A stretch of DNA of 8,083 bases from an uncultured Arenimonas sp. (GTDB taxonomy: Bacteria; Pseudomonadota; Gammaproteobacteria; Xanthomonadales; Xanthomonadaceae). This document shows, piece by piece, positions 5,629 to 8,083 of the stretch. The stretch spans positions 1-8,083 of the forward strand of contig CAMLKR010000102.1 in assembly GCA_946480565.1 (NCBI GenBank). Direction: 5' to 3'. The number at the start of each line of letters is the position of its first letter. Position 1 is the stretch's first letter. Made by a program: the position numbers and the translations under genes. The notes beneath the pieces are model-generated. The model had not been told where the DNA came from, ran no database searches, and was given only the letters and a program-made list of their open reading frames with translations.

Positions 5629-6357
5629 TCAGCCGCGCAGCGCGCCGGCGCGCGCCTGCAGTTCCGCCACCGCGGCGGGAATGCCGCCGGGTCCGTCGAC
5701 GGTGGCCATGCGCGGCGCGTGGCCGGGCTCCAGGCCGTTTTCCTGCTCGTGCGCCCAGGTCACGTGGTAGGGCATGTGCACGCCCCAGCCACCCAGCCGC
5801 AGCACCGGCTCGATGTCCGAACGCAGCGAGTTGCCGACCATCACGAAACCGCCCGGGTCGACGCCGAACTCGCCCAGCACGCGGGCATAGGCGCGGGCGT
5901 CCTTCTCCGACACGATCTCGATGCGCCGGAACAGGTCGGCCAGGCCCGAGGCCGCGACCTTGGCTTCCTGGTGGAACAGGTCGCCCTTGGTGATCAGCAC
6001 CACCGGGTAGTCGCGCGCCACCGCCTGCACCGCTTCGCGGATGCCGGGCAGCAGCTCGACCGGATGCGCCATCACCGCCTTGCCCAGCTCGACGATGCGA
6101 TGCAGGTCGGCGGCGCTGATGCGACCTTCGGTCACCGCGTAGGCGGCCTCCAGCATCGACAGCGTCATGCCCTTGGCGCCATAGCCGAACAGCTTGAGGT
6201 TGGCGCGCTCGGTGGCCAGCAGGCGCTGGTGCAGGCCGGCGTCGGCCAGGTCGACGTAGCCGCCGACGATGACTTCGAAGGCCGCGTTCGCGGACTGGTA
6301 ATAGCCCTCGCTGTGCCAGAGCGTGTCGTCGCCGTCGAAACCGATGAGCTGGATCAT
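5629..6357 (-). CDS. HAD-superfamily hydrolase (YjjG/YigB-like phosphatase)
   Basis: A 242-residue cytosolic HAD hydrolase. Motif I is FDGDDTLW (7-14), giving nucleophile Asp8 and general acid/base Asp10. A helical C1-type cap (about 18-95) follows. Motif II is LITKGD with Thr123, motif III is SEKD with Lys152, and motif IV is VGNSLRSD (174-181), with Asn176 in place of the common Asp and Asp181 as the Mg ligand. The GNS form is seen in the YjjG/YigB-type subgroup of COG1011, which dephosphorylates nucleotides or flavin precursors. I cannot assign a substrate. The frame is open upstream to 6441, but the ATG at 6357 places the catalytic strand at the very N-terminus as is normal for HADs, so it was chosen. 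The gene is divergent from yceH and upstream of the dehydrogenase gene on the same strand. Confidence 0.88.
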   Translation of the reverse strand: MIQLIGFDGDDTLWHSEGYYQSANAAFEVIVGGYVDLADAGLHQRLLATERANLKLFGYGAKGMTLSMLEAAYAVTEGRISAADLHRIVELGKAVMAHPVELLPGIREAVQAVARDYPVVLITKGDLFHQEAKVAASGLADLFRRIEIVSEKDARAYARVLGEFGVDPGGFVMVGNSLRSDIEPVLRLGGWGVHMPYHVTWAHEQENGLEPGHAPRMATVDGPGGIPAAVAELQARAGALRG

Positions 6358-6386
6358 GGCCAGGCAGGATGGGCGGGGAAGGCGGA

Positions 6387-6392
6387 ATGCTA
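6387..6392 (-). promoter_or_regulatory. Candidate -10 box (TAGCAT) for the HAD gene
   Basis: The minus strand reads TAGCAT 29 bases before the ATG at 6357. The -35 position would fall inside the dyad at 6403-6417; no consensus TTGACA is present. It supports the short start for the HAD gene. Confidence 0.3.
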
Positions 6393-6402
6393 ACCCGGAC
6401 CG

Positions 6403-6417
6403 GCACGAAGGTCGTGC
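6403..6417 (+). repeat. Dyad GCACGA-N3-TCGTGC between divergent HAD and yceH promoters
   Basis: A perfect 6-bp inverted repeat with a three-base spacer, centred at 6410. The centre lies about 20 bases from the inner edge of the candidate HAD -10 box and about 26 bases from that of yceH, so the dyad covers or abuts both -35 regions. This is where a single regulator controlling both directions would bind. Six-base arms occur by chance a few times in 8 kb, so position is the main argument. Confidence 0.3.
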
Positions 6418-6435
6418 GGGACGACGACGATGCGG

Positions 6436-6441
6436 CATCAT
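6436..6441 (+). promoter_or_regulatory. Candidate -10 box (CATCAT) for yceH
   Basis: CATCAT followed by GGGC lies 26 bases before the ATG at 6468. It resembles the CACAAT-GGGG box before the mipA-like gene in both sequence and distance. No clear -35 is visible. Confidence 0.28.
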
Positions 6442-6467
6442 GGGCTTCTTTACGCGGACGCCCAGCC

Positions 6468-7115
6468 ATGACCTCGCCCGACTCCCCCGCCCTGCCGCTG
6501 CTCGGCGCCACCGAGGCCCGCATCCTGGGCAGCCTGGTCGAGAAAGAAGCGACCACGCCCGAGGCCTACCCGCTCACCGCCAACGCGGTGCAGCTGGCCT
6601 GCAACCAGAAGAACAACCGCGAGCCGATCCTGGAGCTGGAGGCCGGCGAGGTCGGCCACGCGCTGCGCGAGCTGGAATCGCGCGGCCTGGTGCATGCGGT
6701 GCACGGCGCCCGCGCCCAGCGCTACGAACACCGGCTGTCGGCGGTGTATTCGCTGACCCGCCAGCAGCAGGCCCTGGTCAGCGTGCTGCTGCTGCGCGGC
6801 CCGCAGACCGCCGCCGAGCTGCTGACCCGCTGCGAGCGCCTGAACGGCCCGCGCGAACTCGACGACGCCCGCCAGCAGCTCGAGCGCCTGATCCAGCGCG
6901 GCCTGGCCGTGAACCTGGGCCGCGGCGCCGGCCAGCGCGAGGACCGCTACATGCACCTGCTGTGCGGCCCGGGGTCCCCCGAGCTGCTGGCCAGCGCCGC
7001 GCCACGGGCCGCCAGTCCCGCGCGCGCGTCGCTCGAGGCCCGCGTCGAGGCCCTGGAGGCCGAGGTCGTCGAACTGCGCGACCAGCTGCGGCGCTTGCTC
7101 CCTGCCGCCGACTGA
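6468..7115 (+). CDS. yceH: YceH family protein (DUF480)
   Basis: A 215-residue protein of the conserved YceH/DUF480 family. It shows the family signature L-x-x-x-EARILG-x-LVEKE-x-TTPE-x-YPLT-x-NA at about 12-40, followed by ACNQKNNREP (44-53), which is nearly invariant in the family. The family folds as two winged-helix domains (here about 10-90 and 95-168), suggesting nucleic-acid binding, but no role is established. A variable Ala/Pro/Ser linker (about 170-187) leads to a C-terminal heptad segment (about 189-211: Leu189, Val193, Leu196, Val200, Leu203, Leu207, Leu210-211) likely to form a coiled coil. The ATG at 6468 was chosen because the conserved domain begins ten residues later; an in-frame start at 6369 would add 33 unconserved residues across the promoter region. 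The ribosome binding site is weak. It is divergent from the HAD gene. Confidence 0.92.
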   Translation: MTSPDSPALPLLGATEARILGSLVEKEATTPEAYPLTANAVQLACNQKNNREPILELEAGEVGHALRELESRGLVHAVHGARAQRYEHRLSAVYSLTRQQQALVSVLLLRGPQTAAELLTRCERLNGPRELDDARQQLERLIQRGLAVNLGRGAGQREDRYMHLLCGPGSPELLASAAPRAASPARASLEARVEALEAEVVELRDQLRRLLPAAD

Positions 7116-7119
7116 CGCG

Positions 7120-7125
7120 TAGGAT
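7120..7125 (+). promoter_or_regulatory. Candidate -10 box (TAGGAT) for the DUF4197 gene
   Basis: TAGGATGG lies five bases after the yceH stop and 28 bases before the ATG at 7154. A possible -35, TTGCTC (7095-7100), sits 19 bases upstream inside yceH, which is a long spacer. The gene may thus be transcribed on its own as well as with yceH. Confidence 0.3.
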
Positions 7126-7153
7126 GGCGCCAGCGACCCCGCCGGAGACCGCC

Positions 7154-7897
7154 ATGCGCCCGACCGCCCTGCCCGCCCTCGCCCTCGCCGCCCTCGTGCT
7201 GTTCACCGGCGGCGCCAGCAGCGCCCGGGCCGACGACTGGAAGGACCGTCTGCGGGACAGCCTGGGCGGCTCGCGCAGTTCACGGCTCAGCGAATCCGAG
7301 GCCTCGGGCGGCATCAAGGAAGCGCTGGCCCAGGGCGTGCACCGCGCCGTCACCCAGCTGGGCCGCACCGACGGTTTCTACGGCGACAGCGCGGTGCGCA
7401 TCCGCATTCCCGGCCAGCTGGGCAAGATCGCCGACACCGCGCGCCAGCTGGGCGCCGGCCGCAAGGTGGACGAGTTCGAGCTGGCGATGAACCGCGCCGC
7501 CGAGAAGGCGGTGCCGGTGGCCGCCGACATCTTCGCCGACGCGGTGCGGCAGATGACGGTGCGCGACGCCATCGACATCGTGCGCGGCGAACCCGACGCC
7601 GGCACACGTTTCTTCCGCCGCGTCACCGAGGACCGGCTGCGCGCGCAGTTCCATCCCATCGTCGAGGACGCGACCGAGAACGCCGGCGTCACCCAGCGCT
7701 ACAAGGCCATGGTCGGGCGCAATGCCGGGCTGCTGCAGATGCTCGGCGGCTCCGAGTCGGTGGACCTGGACGACTACATCACCGAGGAGGCGATGGACGG
7801 GCTGTTCAAGGTCGTCGCCGACCAGGAGCGGGCGATCCGCGAGGATCCGGCGCAGCGTTCGAGCGCGCTGCTGCGGAAGGTGTTCGGCGGCCGCTGA
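7154..7897 (+). CDS. Exported DUF4197 domain protein
   Basis: A 247-residue protein. A signal peptide with a hydrophobic core (about 5-18) has probable cleavage after Ala-Arg-Ala at 24-26; there is no lipobox. The rest is a DUF4197 domain (about 45-246). Recognisable segments are the I-K-E-A-L near 54-58, the IRIPGQLGKI strand/loop (84-92), MTVRDAIDIVRG (134-145) leading to the FFRR(V)T segment (153-158), and the end with DYITEEAMDGLFKVVADQE (207-225) and ALLRKVFG. The family is widespread in Proteobacteria, mostly helical and periplasmic, with no established function. The ATG at 7154 has GGAG six bases upstream and starts the signal peptide. An in-frame ATG at 7124 lies inside the candidate -10 box and is not favoured. 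It follows yceH by 38 bases. Confidence 0.9.
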   Translation: MRPTALPALALAALVLFTGGASSARADDWKDRLRDSLGGSRSSRLSESEASGGIKEALAQGVHRAVTQLGRTDGFYGDSAVRIRIPGQLGKIADTARQLGAGRKVDEFELAMNRAAEKAVPVAADIFADAVRQMTVRDAIDIVRGEPDAGTRFFRRVTEDRLRAQFHPIVEDATENAGVTQRYKAMVGRNAGLLQMLGGSESVDLDDYITEEAMDGLFKVVADQERAIREDPAQRSSALLRKVFGGR

Positions 7898-7915
7898 GCC
7901 GCCGCGGATCGGCGC

Positions 7916-8083
7916 TCAGTCGCCGTGGCCGACCGGCTGGTCCAGGTCGGGATCGGTGCCGCCGATCACCACGCTGCCGATGCGCATCTGGTAGATGGCA
8001 TCGTGCGGGCGGCCGAACACCTCCTGGGTCAGCTCGGCCAGCGCCGGGCCGGCGCCGCCTTCCAGCCAGTAGCGGCCGCAGGG
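7916..8083 (-). CDS. C-terminal 55 residues of an unrecognised protein
   Basis: An open minus-strand frame enters from the right edge and ends at a TGA (7918-7916), giving 55 residues with no start in view. Its content looks like real protein: PCGRYWLEGGAGPALAEL, then TQEVFGRPHDAIYQMRIG, VVIGGTDPDLDQP and a short VGHGD tail. The mix of Trp, Tyr and alternating hydrophobic residues is unlike the Arg/Ala/Pro-rich shadow frames of this DNA. It converges on the DUF4197 gene with 18 bases between the two stops and no visible terminator. I do not recognise the family. Confidence 0.6.
   Translation of the reverse strand, partial: PCGRYWLEGGAGPALAELTQEVFGRPHDAIYQMRIGSVVIGGTDPDLDQPVGHGD

Noticed and set aside
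3821..5770. 649-codon open frame on the plus strand, antisense to the acyl-CoA dehydrogenase
   Set aside because: It is the mirror frame of a clearly conserved gene. Its protein is Arg/Gln/His/Ala-rich without recognisable motifs. High third-position GC removes stops from this antisense frame.
6778..7368. 196-codon minus-strand open frame across yceH and the start of the DUF4197 gene
   Set aside because: Arg/Ala/Gly-rich composition and no motifs. It spans two conserved plus-strand genes and their gap.

Overview
The window is GC-rich, densely coding bacterial chromosome with strong G/C bias at third codon positions. The gene set (TonB with a proline-rich linker, MipA/OmpV-type outer membrane protein, NlpE-like lipoprotein, DUF4197 protein, YceH) and the protein sequences suggest a gammaproteobacterium, most likely Xanthomonadaceae/Lysobacteraceae (Lysobacter or Luteimonas type). 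That placement is an impression from sequence style and was not tested by a search. I see no mobile element, CRISPR array, tRNA, rRNA or prophage signature. No gap between genes exceeds 140 bases.

Layout. At the left edge (1-209, minus) is the start of an exported protein of unknown function that runs off the window. Upstream of it on the same strand is an NlpE-N-domain lipoprotein (277-750). A 136-base divergent region separates it from tonB (887-1546, plus). A 92-base gap holding a long inverted repeat leads to a MipA/OmpV-family outer membrane protein (1639-2382, plus). That gene converges on, and overlaps by 16 bases, a membrane-bound diguanylate cyclase (2367-3767, minus). The cyclase overlaps by 10 bases the 3' end of a 600-residue acyl-CoA dehydrogenase of the DmdC-like class (3758-5560, minus), which lies 68 bases downstream of a HAD hydrolase (5629-6357, minus). 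The HAD gene is divergent from yceH (6468-7115, plus), followed by a DUF4197 gene (7154-7897, plus). At the right edge the tail of an unrecognised minus-strand gene enters (7916-8083).

How the genes relate. The left half is an envelope cluster: a putative envelope-stress/metal lipoprotein, TonB for energising outer membrane uptake, and an outer membrane protein. The centre is a probable minus-strand transcription unit (HAD, acyl-CoA dehydrogenase, GGDEF) in which the cyclase is almost certainly translated from the dehydrogenase message. The right half is conserved genes of unknown function.

No clearly new multi-gene system is visible. The items most worth a second look are the 53-base stem-loop between tonB and the mipA-like gene, the acyl-CoA dehydrogenase/diguanylate cyclase overlap with an uncharacterised membrane sensor domain, the MipA-like C-terminus that lacks the usual terminal aromatic residue, and a set of -10-like boxes at a nearly constant distance from seven start codons.
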